NCBI GenBank assembly: GCA_002840835.1
Contig: PHCQ01000012.1
Coordinates: 41,631-105,630, forward strand
DNA: 64,000 nucleotides
Source of the DNA: Betaproteobacteria bacterium HGW-Betaproteobacteria-16
Lineage (GTDB): Bacteria > Pseudomonadota > Gammaproteobacteria > Burkholderiales > Burkholderiaceae_C
Direction of reading: 5' to 3'
Under the pieces are notes generated by a model. The model saw only the letters and a list, made by a program, of their open reading frames with translations, was not told the origin of the DNA and did not search any database. Position 1 is the stretch's first letter. Each line of letters begins with the position of its first letter. Made by a program: the position numbers and the translations under genes. Of the stretch, positions 31,773 through 39,841 are shown in pieces.

Positions 31773-31905
31773 AGTCAGCCGACACAAATTCCCCCTTTGG
31801 AAGCCAAGTTTTGCGACAGCAAGCCCCTTCCAGGACCTTTGCGTAACTTTCAAGGGGTTTTCTGTCGCCTCAGTCAGTCCGACACAATTCCCCTCGGAAT
31901 AACAG
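31773..31905 (+). repeat. YCGACA-type repeat cluster 2
   Basis: This is a second copy of the 31158-31262 layout: CCGACACAAATTCCCC from 31780, GCGACAGCAAGCCCC from 31814, inverted GCGACAGAAAACCCC ending near 31867, and one extra CCGACACAATTCCCC from 31880. Apart from the short spacer in the stem-loop the two clusters are closely similar over about 100 bases and lie in the same direction. Confidence 0.6.
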
Positions 31906-31981
31906 TGATGTTTTGAGGAGCATGCCGTTACTGCTCCTCAGCGTCTGGCCGCGACGCATGTTCGACCCCATGTAACTTCAG

Positions 31982-32016
31982 TTGCGACTTGAATGTTGAG
32001 TTGCAACTTAAATGTT
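31982..32016 (+). repeat. Tandem TTGCRACTTRAATGTT pair
   Basis: TTGCGACTTGAATGTT at 31982-31997 and TTGCAACTTAAATGTT at 32001-32016 are 19 bases apart, with two differences. They lie just beyond the 3' end of the orphan antitoxin gene. The region 31571-32088 has no gene that can be supported. Confidence 0.45.
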
Positions 32017-32088
32017 TTGCGTTCTTAGAGCCAGCCGGTCCACCTCCAAAGAGCCGCGCCCCGTAGACCAGCACCGCTGGCAATCCAG

Positions 32089-32541
32089 TCAGACGTACAC
32101 CCCGTGCTCGATGCGTGTGAGGTGTTCCTTGACCAGCTTGGCGCCCTGGCGTGTTGCAAGCAGTTCGATGGGGCGCCGCCCTTCAAAGGCAACAGCTCGC
32201 TGCAGCAACCATGTCTCGCCGGCATCCTGATCGCCGAGCACGTCGGTAGCCAAGTGACGCAATGCCAGCAAATCGAGCAGTGTTCCCGACTCCTCCGGAG
32301 TGAGCCTACTCCTCTTTCGACGTTGAATGGCCCGCTTGCTCACTCCCAGCATGACTGCGATGTCTGCCTCGGTCAGTCGGGTGAATCTGCCATGAAGCTT
32401 GTTCAGTCGTGAAATCAGAATGCCTTTGACGGCCAGATCGTGCTGCTCAAGAAGTGGCATTGCGATGACATGGTCTATCCACGAATCACCGAGGTGACTG
32501 CTAGCTGAACGCGTTACAAGAGCAGTGCGTGTGATCACCAT
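32089..32541 (-). CDS. Xre/MbcA/ParS-type antitoxin, no partner toxin
   Basis: The product has 150 residues. The N-terminal part has a helix-turn-helix (RLTEADIAVMLGVSKRAIQRRKR, about 55-77). The last 60 residues match the Xre/MbcA/ParS toxin-binding domain (LLALRHLATDVLGDQ ... WLLQRAVAFEGRRPIELL ... VKEHLTRIEHGVYV). This antitoxin type normally lies directly before a RES-domain NAD+-degrading toxin. Here the downstream side (below 32089) holds only repeats and IS debris, so the toxin gene seems lost. ATG at 32541 has TTGGAGC upstream; frames further upstream are not supported. Confidence 0.8.
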   Translation of the reverse strand: MVITRTALVTRSASSHLGDSWIDHVIAMPLLEQHDLAVKGILISRLNKLHGRFTRLTEADIAVMLGVSKRAIQRRKRSRLTPEESGTLLDLLALRHLATDVLGDQDAGETWLLQRAVAFEGRRPIELLATRQGAKLVKEHLTRIEHGVYV

Positions 32542-32633
32542 CGATTCAGCTCCAAGTGGCGTCACGGCACGCCCCACGACGAGATATTGTGAAGAAATTG
32601 AAGCTCTTTGACGTAATTCATGTCTGCAGCCCG

Positions 32634-33761
32634 CTAGTTTTTGGACGACGTGCCAAAAGGCATAAGGCCTGGCTGTCGATGTAGATCGATGACGTTGCAA
32701 GTCGAAGCTGACTGAGGAGCTTTCAAGAGCTCCAGGAGCAACCTGGGTTGCACATGCATCTCGCGCGCTACTGCAGAGAGGGGAAGCCCAAAGTGGTCCT
32801 GCATGACCTTGAGGCTCTCCGAGACGACTTCGGGCTCCTCGTGGACTACCAGATGGTCTTCGCTCTCCTTCAACGCCTCCCCATGGCGATTCAGTCCTAC
32901 ATACCCTGAGCGGGCTTGATCGTCAGTAAACATGCCTAGTTGACGACCGCGAAAAATGATCGCGGCTTTGGAAACGCCCCAACGCAGTTTGAGTTCCGAC
33001 AAGCCGCTCCAGTTCAAGCGCGAACCACGCAGAGCCAGGCGGCATTCGGACGAGAATGTCGACCTGGGCATCAGCAGCGCGCTGGCAAATCGATTGGCCT
33101 GGGCCTCGGTGAGCTTGTCCCCGGTCAACACGCCGATGTGAATCGAAAAATGTCCCAGTTCATGAGCAACACCAAAGCGTTCACGGCATGCTGATCTCCC
33201 GTCGTCGTTCAGCGCGATCAGTGGTCTTTTCGTGGCAAAGGAGATTGCGTCGATCTCATGAGCGAGGCCGTGAACTCGCATAACCACTGCGCCCGCGTTC
33301 TCCGCGATGCGCGTGACGTTGCTCAACGGACCGAGTCCCAACGTGAACTGCCCGCGAAACGCTTCCGCAGCCTTCTCGATGGCCTCATTGGTCTCCGCGT
33401 CCGTGGCATTCACTTGATACCTTGGAAGCTCAACATGCTCGTCGAGCACGCCAACCAAGCGCTTGAGCACCTCACCCCGGGCACGCGCCACCTGGCGCTG
33501 GGCGACCTTGGTCGTCAACTGTCGGCGAAAGTGGCATTGCTCATCGGCGATCGGGTTGGCGTCGACCTCAAGGAAGAATTCGGGCAGCACGTGCAGCGCA
33601 TCTGCCAGTACCTCCCCCAATTGAGTTGAGACAGGTTCCGCCCCTGTCTCGACGCGGCTCAAATACTGCTTGGATACACCTACCTGCTCTCCCAGGTCCG
33701 TGAGTGACAGATCGTGAAAGAGGCGGATGAGTCGAAGGTTGCTACCAATGAACGCCCTCAT
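32634..33761 (-). CDS. XRE regulator fused to ImmA/IrrE metallopeptidase
   Basis: The product has 375 residues. The N-terminal XRE helix-turn-helix (SLTDLGEQVGVSKQYLSRVETG, about 19-40) is followed by a linker and the ImmA/IrrE domain with the zinc-protease motif FGVAHELGHFSIH (HExxH type, here HELGH) near residue 210 and the downstream Glu in TEAQANRFASALLMP. The C-terminal 100 residues are of the usual DUF2083-like kind. Such proteins cleave or inactivate repressors and often act as the antitoxin-like half of a pair. The ATG at 33761 overlaps the stop of the upstream gene by 4 bases. Confidence 0.85.
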   Translation of the reverse strand: MRAFIGSNLRLIRLFHDLSLTDLGEQVGVSKQYLSRVETGAEPVSTQLGEVLADALHVLPEFFLEVDANPIADEQCHFRRQLTTKVAQRQVARARGEVLKRLVGVLDEHVELPRYQVNATDAETNEAIEKAAEAFRGQFTLGLGPLSNVTRIAENAGAVVMRVHGLAHEIDAISFATKRPLIALNDDGRSACRERFGVAHELGHFSIHIGVLTGDKLTEAQANRFASALLMPRSTFSSECRLALRGSRLNWSGLSELKLRWGVSKAAIIFRGRQLGMFTDDQARSGYVGLNRHGEALKESEDHLVVHEEPEVVSESLKVMQDHFGLPLSAVAREMHVQPRLLLELLKAPQSASTCNVIDLHRQPGLMPFGTSSKN

Positions 33762-34357
33762 CGCACCGCTTCTGCTGCCGCATCGCCCTCGTCGCGACGC
33801 TTGGGCCCAATTTGGGGTTTGGCCACAGGCACGCTGGGCGCGAGCGACGGATTGCCCTCGATCCTCAGCACCCGAACTGTGTCGGACACCCAACGACAGA
33901 CCACAGAATCACTTGGCGAGAAGCCCAAGAACTCGACACGGGGCGACTCTGCCTCGTTCACACCACGATCGACGACAAAGCAGAACCGGCCAGGCTCGCC
34001 TTTCTCAGCAAACTCCAGGAAATCCGTCTGGAAGCGATTCGCCGTCGTCACCGCCCCCTTGGTCGGGTTCGACGGATCGTCGTTGCTGAAGCGGCACGGC
34101 ACACCGCCGATCTTGAACACGAGGTCGTTTCTGCTGTTGGACAGTTCCAGCCAATCATGCTTGGTCGAGAGCGCTTCCTTGATGATGCGCTCGCGCTGAC
34201 GGCCGAAGGTAGTGCACCCCCTCGTGTAGCCGCTATCCGTGAAGCGCGAGAGGTCGTCCTCCGTGGCATAGAGCTCTTCGAGCAGCCAGTTGGCGACCAT
34301 ATGCAGTCGCTCAGAGGTGAGAACGGGATTAAACGTCGCGGGCAGAGGCAGGTTCAT
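33758..34357 (-). CDS. Unknown protein paired with XRE-ImmA
   Basis: The product has 199 residues and the family is not recognised. It has an alpha/beta core (FNPVLTSERLHMVANWLLEELY; GGVPCRFSNDDPSNPTKGAV; GRFCFVVDRGV) and a Pro/Arg-rich disordered end. It is the first gene of a two-gene operon with the XRE-ImmA protein (ATGA overlap at 33758-33761), the arrangement of a toxin or stress effector followed by its protease-regulator. In its 132-base upstream region CGTCAAC occurs twice (34377, 34415) amid A/T tracts, a possible operator. Confidence 0.6.
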   Translation of the reverse strand: MNLPLPATFNPVLTSERLHMVANWLLEELYATEDDLSRFTDSGYTRGCTTFGRQRERIIKEALSTKHDWLELSNSRNDLVFKIGGVPCRFSNDDPSNPTKGAVTTANRFQTDFLEFAEKGEPGRFCFVVDRGVNEAESPRVEFLGFSPSDSVVCRWVSDTVRVLRIEGNPSLAPSVPVAKPQIGPKRRDEGDAAAEAVR

Positions 34358-34489
34358 TTGTGCAAATCCTGAAAAACGTCAACGCGATTTTTGTGCATAT
34401 TTTTCTTTTCGTCAACAACTATCGAGCACGCAGTTCCAGCAGCCCGACGAATCGCTCACTGACGCCGGTGCCAGCCCGCCTCGTAATGG

Positions 34490-35530
34490 CTACGAATTCG
34501 AACTCCCTGAGCGTGGTGACGGTTTCATTGACCTTTTGCGCGGCGCCGGTTCTCGTACGCCGGTGGTATCGATCAAAGAAGTCAGACGCTCCACAGAGGC
34601 TCGCAGCCCGGCGACCTCCGTCGCGGCGGCGGTGACTTCTGCGCTTTTGGCATCGTCGATGTCACGCAGGTCCTGCAGCCGTTGCCGAGCCACCAATTCG
34701 GCTTCCGCCAGGGCCAAGCGCGTGTGCAAATTCTCTTCGCGTTGGCGTGCCGCCTCCGACTGCTGTTGAGCCTGTCTTTGAAAGGCCGCCTGCGCCTCGT
34801 GCGCAGCTTCGACGGCTTTCTGCAGCGCTTCGACCTGGCGCTCGGCCTTGCCTCGGGCAGTGCGCTCGCGATCAAGCTCCAAGGCCACGCGACGGTCCGC
34901 GCCATCTGCGCGCTCGACGGCAGAAGCCAACTGTCGCTTGAGTTCCGCCACCTCTTCGGCGGCGCGCTGACGCTCATCGACAAGTCGAGCTCTCTCCAAC
35001 TCCAACGCCGAGCGGACTTCCTCGAGCCGCGCGCGCTCGGCTGCGAGTTCCTCTTGTACCTGCTGAAGGAGTAGTCTTTGTTCTTTCAGTTCGCTGTGCA
35101 GCCGGGTGGCCTTGGCACTCGCCTCGAAGGCAGCCGCGCCTGCCAGATCGGCCCGCTCTTTCTCGGATTCGACATTGGCCACGGCATCGGCCAACCCATC
35201 GCGCAACCGCTCGTCAAAGTCCCCTCTCGTCTGGGCGAGGGCGGTCTCCCAGAAGTGTTGGGCGGCCTGCAGCACGGGTTCGGGCACACCGGCGGGGGCC
35301 GCGAAGGCACCTGGGTCCTGGATGCGCCGCCCCAAATGCTTGAACCACTGCTCCAGAAGTGGCCCCACTGTGTTCGGTGACCCGCTCCCCAGTCGCTGAC
35401 GCACGCGCTCGATCGTGGGTTTGAGGCCCTCAAGCAGCACGGCATCGGCGGCGGCCCAGACGTCTTCGCGTTGCACGCCACGCGGGCGGCGGATGTCGTC
35501 TTCGGTGTCGTTCGAACTTTTCATTTGCAT
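34490..35530 (-). CDS. kfrA: KfrA-like DNA-binding coiled-coil protein
   Basis: The product has 346 residues. The N-terminal KfrA domain (VQREDVWAAADAVLLEGLKPTIERVRQRLGSGSPNTVGPLLEQW, given here as family pattern spread over residues 19-62) binds DNA. About residues 100-310 are one long coiled coil rich in Ala, Glu, Arg and Gln. KfrA proteins on IncP and related plasmids bind their own promoter region and form filaments that help stable inheritance. It is divergent from the recombinase gene; the 124-base intergenic region carries several inverted repeats that fit an autoregulatory site. Confidence 0.85.
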   Translation of the reverse strand: MQMKSSNDTEDDIRRPRGVQREDVWAAADAVLLEGLKPTIERVRQRLGSGSPNTVGPLLEQWFKHLGRRIQDPGAFAAPAGVPEPVLQAAQHFWETALAQTRGDFDERLRDGLADAVANVESEKERADLAGAAAFEASAKATRLHSELKEQRLLLQQVQEELAAERARLEEVRSALELERARLVDERQRAAEEVAELKRQLASAVERADGADRRVALELDRERTARGKAERQVEALQKAVEAAHEAQAAFQRQAQQQSEAARQREENLHTRLALAEAELVARQRLQDLRDIDDAKSAEVTAAATEVAGLRASVERLTSLIDTTGVREPAPRKRSMKPSPRSGSSNS

Positions 35531-35548
35531 CGCCCTACTTCGTACTGT

Positions 35549-35619
35549 AAATTACCAACGATAAGAGATTGTTATCGGGACTAAACACCGACAATCGTAT
35601 GAAATCATACATAGTATGT
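35549..35619. promoter_or_regulatory. Inverted repeats between kfrA and recombinase
   Basis: CGATAA-N7-TTATCG lies next to the kfrA start, and GTATG-AAAT-CATAC overlaps CATAC-ATA-GTATG nearer to the recombinase. Two different dyads for two divergent genes suggest KfrA autoregulation plus a second factor. The TTGTTATCGG word of the first dyad also occurs at 31759-31768. Confidence 0.5.
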
Positions 35620-35654
35620 TAGATAAATATCATACCGTCACCTCGTCCTGAACA

Positions 35655-36716
35655 ATGCGCCTGCCTACGCTCCAGAAAACCCCCGCCCTGCAGCCGCATG
35701 AGCTGAGCGATGTCACTTCGCAGGCCATTGCCGACCTGCTGCGTGAGGGCGAATCACTCAACACGCAGCTGAGCTACCGCAGCGCATTGCGCTACTGGGC
35801 CGCCTGGTATGGGATCCGCTACGGCGCTCAGATCAGCCTTCCGCTGCCGAGCGCGTGCGTGCTGCAGTTCATCGTCGACCACGCGCAGCGCACCACGCCC
35901 AAGGGCCTGGTCCACGAACTGCCGGCCGAGATCGACGCTGTGCTGGTCGAGGCCGGCTACAAGGGAAAGCCGGGACCGATGGCGCACAACACCCTGGTGC
36001 ACCGCCTGGCGGTGCTCTCCAAGGCCCACCAGATGCGTGAAGTGAAAAACCCATGTCAGGACCCCAAAGTGCGCGAACTGCTCTCTCGCACGCGCAAGGC
36101 CTACGCCAAGCGCGGCGAGTTGCCAAAGAAAAAAGACGCGCTGACCAAAGACCCGCTGCAGCTTGTGCTGGCCACCTGCGATGAGACCCTGAAAGGCAAG
36201 CGTGATCGCGCCCTCCTCCTCTTCGCTTGGGCCAGCGGTGGGCGTCGGCGCTCCGAGGTGGCTGTAGCGGACATGAAGTTCTTGAAGCGGCTGGGGCCGG
36301 GTGAGTTTTCTTACGAACTCGCGTTCTCAAAGACGAACCAGAGTGGCGTCGATCGGCCGGAGAACCACAAGCCCGTGCTGGGTGCTGCGGGTGCCGCCCT
36401 GGAGGAATGGTTATCGGTGAGCGGGATCCGTGAGGGCGCCCTCTTCCGTCGGGTACTTAAAGGCGGAAACCTGGGTGGTCCGCTATCAGCGGCAGCTGTG
36501 CGCGACATCGTCCAAACTCGATGCTTGTTGGCAGGGGTTGAGGGGAAGTTTTCTGCTCATTCGCTGCGATCCGGCTTCGTGACGGAAGCCTCCGCGCAAA
36601 ACGTTCCGATCGCTGACACTATGGCGATGACTGGCCATCAGTCCGTTGCCGTGGTACTTGGATACCAGCGCCGCACAAAGCACTGCCAGAACCGGGGATC
36701 GACGTTGCTCGAGTAG
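35655..36716 (+). CDS. Tyrosine recombinase/integrase, altered C-terminus
   Basis: The product has 353 residues. It has an N-terminal SAM-like core-binding domain (SLNTQLSYRSALRYWAAWYG) and a C-terminal catalytic domain: first Arg in ASGGRRRSEV, HSLRSGF (His-x-x-Arg), GHQSVAVV (second His) and the nucleophile Tyr in VVLGYQR. The sequence after the Tyr (RRTKHCQNRGSTLLE) lies wholly in a 103-bp segment duplicated 6.4 kb downstream, so the native tail may have been replaced or the att-like site may lie in the 3' end of the gene. It likely resolves or integrates the plasmid or the adjacent sulfate cassette. Confidence 0.85.
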   Translation: MRLPTLQKTPALQPHELSDVTSQAIADLLREGESLNTQLSYRSALRYWAAWYGIRYGAQISLPLPSACVLQFIVDHAQRTTPKGLVHELPAEIDAVLVEAGYKGKPGPMAHNTLVHRLAVLSKAHQMREVKNPCQDPKVRELLSRTRKAYAKRGELPKKKDALTKDPLQLVLATCDETLKGKRDRALLLFAWASGGRRRSEVAVADMKFLKRLGPGEFSYELAFSKTNQSGVDRPENHKPVLGAAGAALEEWLSVSGIREGALFRRVLKGGNLGGPLSAAAVRDIVQTRCLLAGVEGKFSAHSLRSGFVTEASAQNVPIADTMAMTGHQSVAVVLGYQRRTKHCQNRGSTLLE

Positions 36717-36760
36717 GAGTGCTGCGTAGCGAAGTTGTTCCTATCAAGAACATCTCTGCG
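36658..36760 (+). repeat. 103-bp direct repeat, copy A
   Basis: This copy begins at the catalytic-Tyr codons of the recombinase, runs through its stop and continues 44 bases. It differs from copy B (43075-43177) at about 12 positions (near 88% identity), with no gap. The core CGACGTTGCTCGAGTAGGAG is identical. The pair brackets the sulfate transport genes. Positions 36761-36984 hold no gene. Confidence 0.85.
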
Positions 36761-36984
36761 GTGATCTGACGCATAGGGTCCGGAGGATCAGACGCCATGA
36801 GGCCCGACAGGCAGCACGTTACTTTCTGCCCCCTAATCTCGACGGAGCCGAGGTCTAGCCCGACATGCAGCTTCAGAAGGATGCTCAGATGATTTTGTAA
36901 TAAGCAAGGAAGAATCCATTCGTTCCATTGCTCACGGTTTACGGGAATCATTCGACGGTCTTCCACCAATTACAGAGGATCCTC

Positions 36985-37998
36985 ATGACAACCCGCCGCC
37001 ATCTCATCCAGGCCCTCAGCGTGCTCTCGCTGGGTTTCGCCAGCACCTTTGCGCAGGCCCAGCCTGCCGCAGTCACGCTGCTCAACGTGTCGTACGACCC
37101 CACGCGGGAGCTCTACGTCGAGTTCAACGCCGCTTTCGCCAAACACTGGAAGGCCCAGACCGGGCAGGACGTGACCATCAAGCAATCGCACGGCGGCTCG
37201 GGCCGTCAGGCTCGCTCCATAATCGACGGCCTGGACGCCGATGTGGCCACGCTGGCCCTGGCCGGTGACACCGACGCGCTGCATGCCAACGGCGGCTGGA
37301 TTCCCAAAGACTGGCAAAAGCGCCTGCCGCTCAACAGCTCGCCCTACACCTCCACCATCGTGCTCGTGGTGCGCGCGGGCAACCCAAAGAACATCAAGGA
37401 TTGGGATGATCTGATCCGTCCCGATGTGAAGGTCATCACCCCCAACCCCAAGACCTCTGGCGGCGCGCGCTGGAACTACCTGGCCGCCTGGGAATTCGCC
37501 AAGCGCAAATACGGTGGCGACGACAAGGCCAAGGACTTTGTCGCCAAGCTGTACAGCAACGTGCCCGTGCTCGACACTGGCGCTCGCGGCTCATCGGTCT
37601 CATTCGCGCAGCGCAGCCAGGGCGACGTGTTCATCAGCTGGGAAAACGAGGCCTACCTACTGGAGAAGGAGTTCGGCAACAAGGTCGACTTCGTTTATCC
37701 GTCGCTATCCATCCTGGCCGAGCCCGCAGTGACGGTGGTGGACAGGAACGTGGACAAGAAGGGCACCCGCGCAGTGGCCGAGGCCTACCTGAAGTACCTC
37801 TACACCGAAGAGGCGCAGGACATCATCGGTAAGCACTTCTACCGCCCCACCTCGGCCAAGGCGCAGGAGAAGTACGCCAAGCAGTTGCCCAAACTCAATC
37901 TGTTCAAGATTGAAGACGCTTTCGGCGGCTGGGACAACGCCGCCAAGGTGCACTTCGCCGACGGCGGTAGCTTCGACCAGATCTACACCCGCAAGTGA
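36985..37998 (+). CDS. sbp: Sulfate/thiosulfate-binding protein 1
   Basis: The product has 337 residues, with a signal peptide of about 22 residues ending AQA before [19 protein letters not shown]. The family pattern is complete: LLNVSYD at the N-terminus, [13 protein letters not shown] (sulfate-contacting loop), [33 protein letters not shown] and the C-terminal [12 protein letters not shown]. It delivers sulfate to the CysTWA permease from the periplasm. AGAGGA precedes the start. It is close to the second copy at 38689 (same motifs throughout), so the cassette encodes two binding proteins. Confidence 0.92.
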   Translation: MTTRRHLIQALSVLSLGFASTFAQAQPAAVTLLNVSYDPTRELYVEFNAAFAKHWKAQTGQDVTIKQSHGGSGRQARSIIDGLDADVATLALAGDTDALHANGGWIPKDWQKRLPLNSSPYTSTIVLVVRAGNPKNIKDWDDLIRPDVKVITPNPKTSGGARWNYLAAWEFAKRKYGGDDKAKDFVAKLYSNVPVLDTGARGSSVSFAQRSQGDVFISWENEAYLLEKEFGNKVDFVYPSLSILAEPAVTVVDRNVDKKGTRAVAEAYLKYLYTEEAQDIIGKHFYRPTSAKAQEKYAKQLPKLNLFKIEDAFGGWDNAAKVHFADGGSFDQIYTRK

Positions 37999-38010
37999 GC
38001 AGTGGTAGGC

Positions 38011-38571
38011 ATGACCGCACCAACTGTCGTCATCGTCCCGGGCTGGCGCAACTCCGGTCCTGGGCACTGGCAGACCCTGTGGTCCGATCGCCTGCCCAAT
38101 TGCATTCGCGTAGAGCAGGACGACTGGGTGTCGCCCCTCAAGCACGCCTGGGTAGAGCGTCTGGGTGAAACCATCGCGCTGGCGCCTGGCCCGGTGATTG
38201 TGGTGGCGCACAGTCTGGGCTGCATTGCGACCACGCACCTTCCTGCCGACGTGGTCGACCGCATACAGGGCGCGTTGCTGGTGGCGCCGGCTGACCCTGA
38301 ACGCCGGGGCATCCTGTGCGACTTTGCCCCCGTGCCATATCAGCGTCTGCCGTACCGCAGTGTGTTGGTGGCCAGCAGCAACGACCCCTATTGCCCAGTG
38401 CGCCTGGCAGGTGCGTATGCGCGTGCCTGGGGTTCGGCGTTCGTCCGTCTCAGCGAAGCTGGACACATCAATGTCGATTCCGGGTATGGCGAATGGCCAC
38501 TGGGTCTCGCGCTGCTGCAGTCGCTGGGGGCAGAAGTGACCGAGCGCGCACATGTGGCCGAAATGCCGTGA
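38011..38571 (+). CDS. RBBP9/YdeN-type alpha/beta hydrolase
   Basis: The product has 186 residues. It is a compact serine hydrolase: IVPGWRNSGPGHWQTLW at the N-terminus, nucleophile Ser in VVAHSLGCIA, Asp in SSNDPYCP and His in EAGHINVDSGYGEWP. The physiological substrate of this family is generally unknown. It lies 12 bases after the first binding-protein gene and may be co-transcribed. The start at 38011 (ATG) was preferred to GTG at 38002. Its presence between two sulfate-binding proteins is unusual for such operons and suggests insertion or duplication history. Confidence 0.85.
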   Translation: MTAPTVVIVPGWRNSGPGHWQTLWSDRLPNCIRVEQDDWVSPLKHAWVERLGETIALAPGPVIVVAHSLGCIATTHLPADVVDRIQGALLVAPADPERRGILCDFAPVPYQRLPYRSVLVASSNDPYCPVRLAGAYARAWGSAFVRLSEAGHINVDSGYGEWPLGLALLQSLGAEVTERAHVAEMP

Positions 38572-38688
38572 TGTGACTGGTGATCGGACTTTCTTATTCC
38601 CCCAGGGCATAAGGAAAGAAAAACAAAGTCGTTTGTTCAAGTGTCAACGACACCCAGAATCCATTCATTCCCCGAACTCGGAGCCTTC

Positions 38689-39684
38689 ATGAAAAACACC
38701 TTCAAACTCACCCTCGGTGCCCTGGCACTGTCTGTGGCTTCCATCGCATCGGCACAAACCAGCTTGCTCAACGTGTCTTACGACGTCGCGCGTGAGTTCT
38801 ACAAGGAGTTCAACGTCGCGTTTGCAGCGCACTACAAGAAGACCACCGGCAAGGACATCAAGGTGGACCAGTCGCACGCCGGGTCGAGTGCCCAGGCGCG
38901 TGCCGTGGCCGACGGTCTGGAAGCCGATGTGGTGACCTTCAACACCACCACCGACGTGCAGTTCCTGGCCGACAAGGGCGTGGTCGCCGCCGACTGGGCT
39001 CAGCGTTTCCCCAACGGGGCATCGCCCACAACGTCCACCATGCTGTTCCTGGTGCGAAAGGGCAACCCCAAGGGAATCAAGGACTGGGACGATCTGATCA
39101 AGCCCGGCGCGCAGGTGGTGGTGGTCAACCCCAAGACCGGTGGCAATGGCCGGCTGGCTTATCTGGCTGCCTGGGGTCATGTGCGCGCCAAAGGCGGCAC
39201 CGACGAACAGGCCGCCGAATTCGTGCGCGCGCTCTACAAGAACGTGCCGGTGCTGGCACGTGGTGGGCGCGATGCCACCGGCGTTTTCCTGCAACGCAAC
39301 ACCGGCGACGTGCTCGTCACATTCGAATCGGAAGTGGTGTCTGTGAACAACGAGTTCGGCGCAGGCAAGGTGGATGTGGTGCACCCCAGCGCCTCGATCG
39401 TGGCCGAGAACCCGGTGGCGATCGTGGAGCGCACCGTGAAGAAGAAGGGTACCGCCGAGCAGGCCAAGGCTTATCTGGACTTCCTCTACAGCGCAGAGGG
39501 CCAAGAGATTGCGGCCAAGCACAACATCCGCCCTCGCAACGAAGAGGTGCTGAAGAAGTATGCCCAGGCCTTCAAGCCGATCAAGCTGTTCACCGTGGCC
39601 GAGTATTTTGGCTCGCTGAGTGAAGCGCAAAAGGTGCACTTCAACGATGGTGGGAAGTTTGATCAGCTTTATACGGTGAGATAG
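38689..39684 (+). CDS. sbp: Sulfate/thiosulfate-binding protein 2
   Basis: The product has 331 residues, with a signal peptide ending ASAQ near residue 24. It has the same family motifs as the first copy: [81 protein letters not shown] precedes the ATG. The 117-base region before it contains A/T-rich sequence that could be a CysB-type promoter, so it may be the first gene of the transporter operon proper. Two paralogues may differ in affinity for sulfate, thiosulfate or related oxyanions. Confidence 0.92.
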   Translation: MKNTFKLTLGALALSVASIASAQTSLLNVSYDVAREFYKEFNVAFAAHYKKTTGKDIKVDQSHAGSSAQARAVADGLEADVVTFNTTTDVQFLADKGVVAADWAQRFPNGASPTTSTMLFLVRKGNPKGIKDWDDLIKPGAQVVVVNPKTGGNGRLAYLAAWGHVRAKGGTDEQAAEFVRALYKNVPVLARGGRDATGVFLQRNTGDVLVTFESEVVSVNNEFGAGKVDVVHPSASIVAENPVAIVERTVKKKGTAEQAKAYLDFLYSAEGQEIAAKHNIRPRNEEVLKKYAQAFKPIKLFTVAEYFGSLSEAQKVHFNDGGKFDQLYTVR

Positions 39685-39841
39685 AGAACACCCCCCTGCG
39701 CCGCTGACGCGGCTTCCCCCCTCTCTGGCGCGGCTCCGTCGCTTGGAGGGGGACGGCATCTTGGGCCGGCGGAGCCGTCCCTTGCTGCCCCTGGATCGCT
39801 CCCCCTCCTTTTTCCCGGCGCTCTTTGATCATGAAGTTTTT
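39685..39841. repeat. REP-like GC-rich intergenic element
   Basis: The sequence alternates CCCCCCT, GCGGCTTCC, GGAGGGGGACGGC and GGAGCCGTCC blocks that can pair with each other in several ways. This style of spacer is common between genes of Comamonadaceae. It separates sbp2 from cysT and may stabilise or partly terminate the upstream message. Confidence 0.55.

Noticed and set aside
31571..32088. RES-domain toxin partner for the orphan antitoxin
   Set aside because: No open frame of adequate size or RES-like sequence is present on either strand here.
30354..32100. CRISPR array in the repeat-rich region
   Set aside because: Repeats are few, of several kinds and not regularly spaced by unique spacers; no cas genes are present.
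38665..39759. Long open frames antisense to the sulfate-binding protein and permease genes
   Set aside because: They mirror strongly coding GC-rich genes with family motifs on the other strand; their own translations are His/Gln/Arg-rich without domains or ribosome-binding sites.
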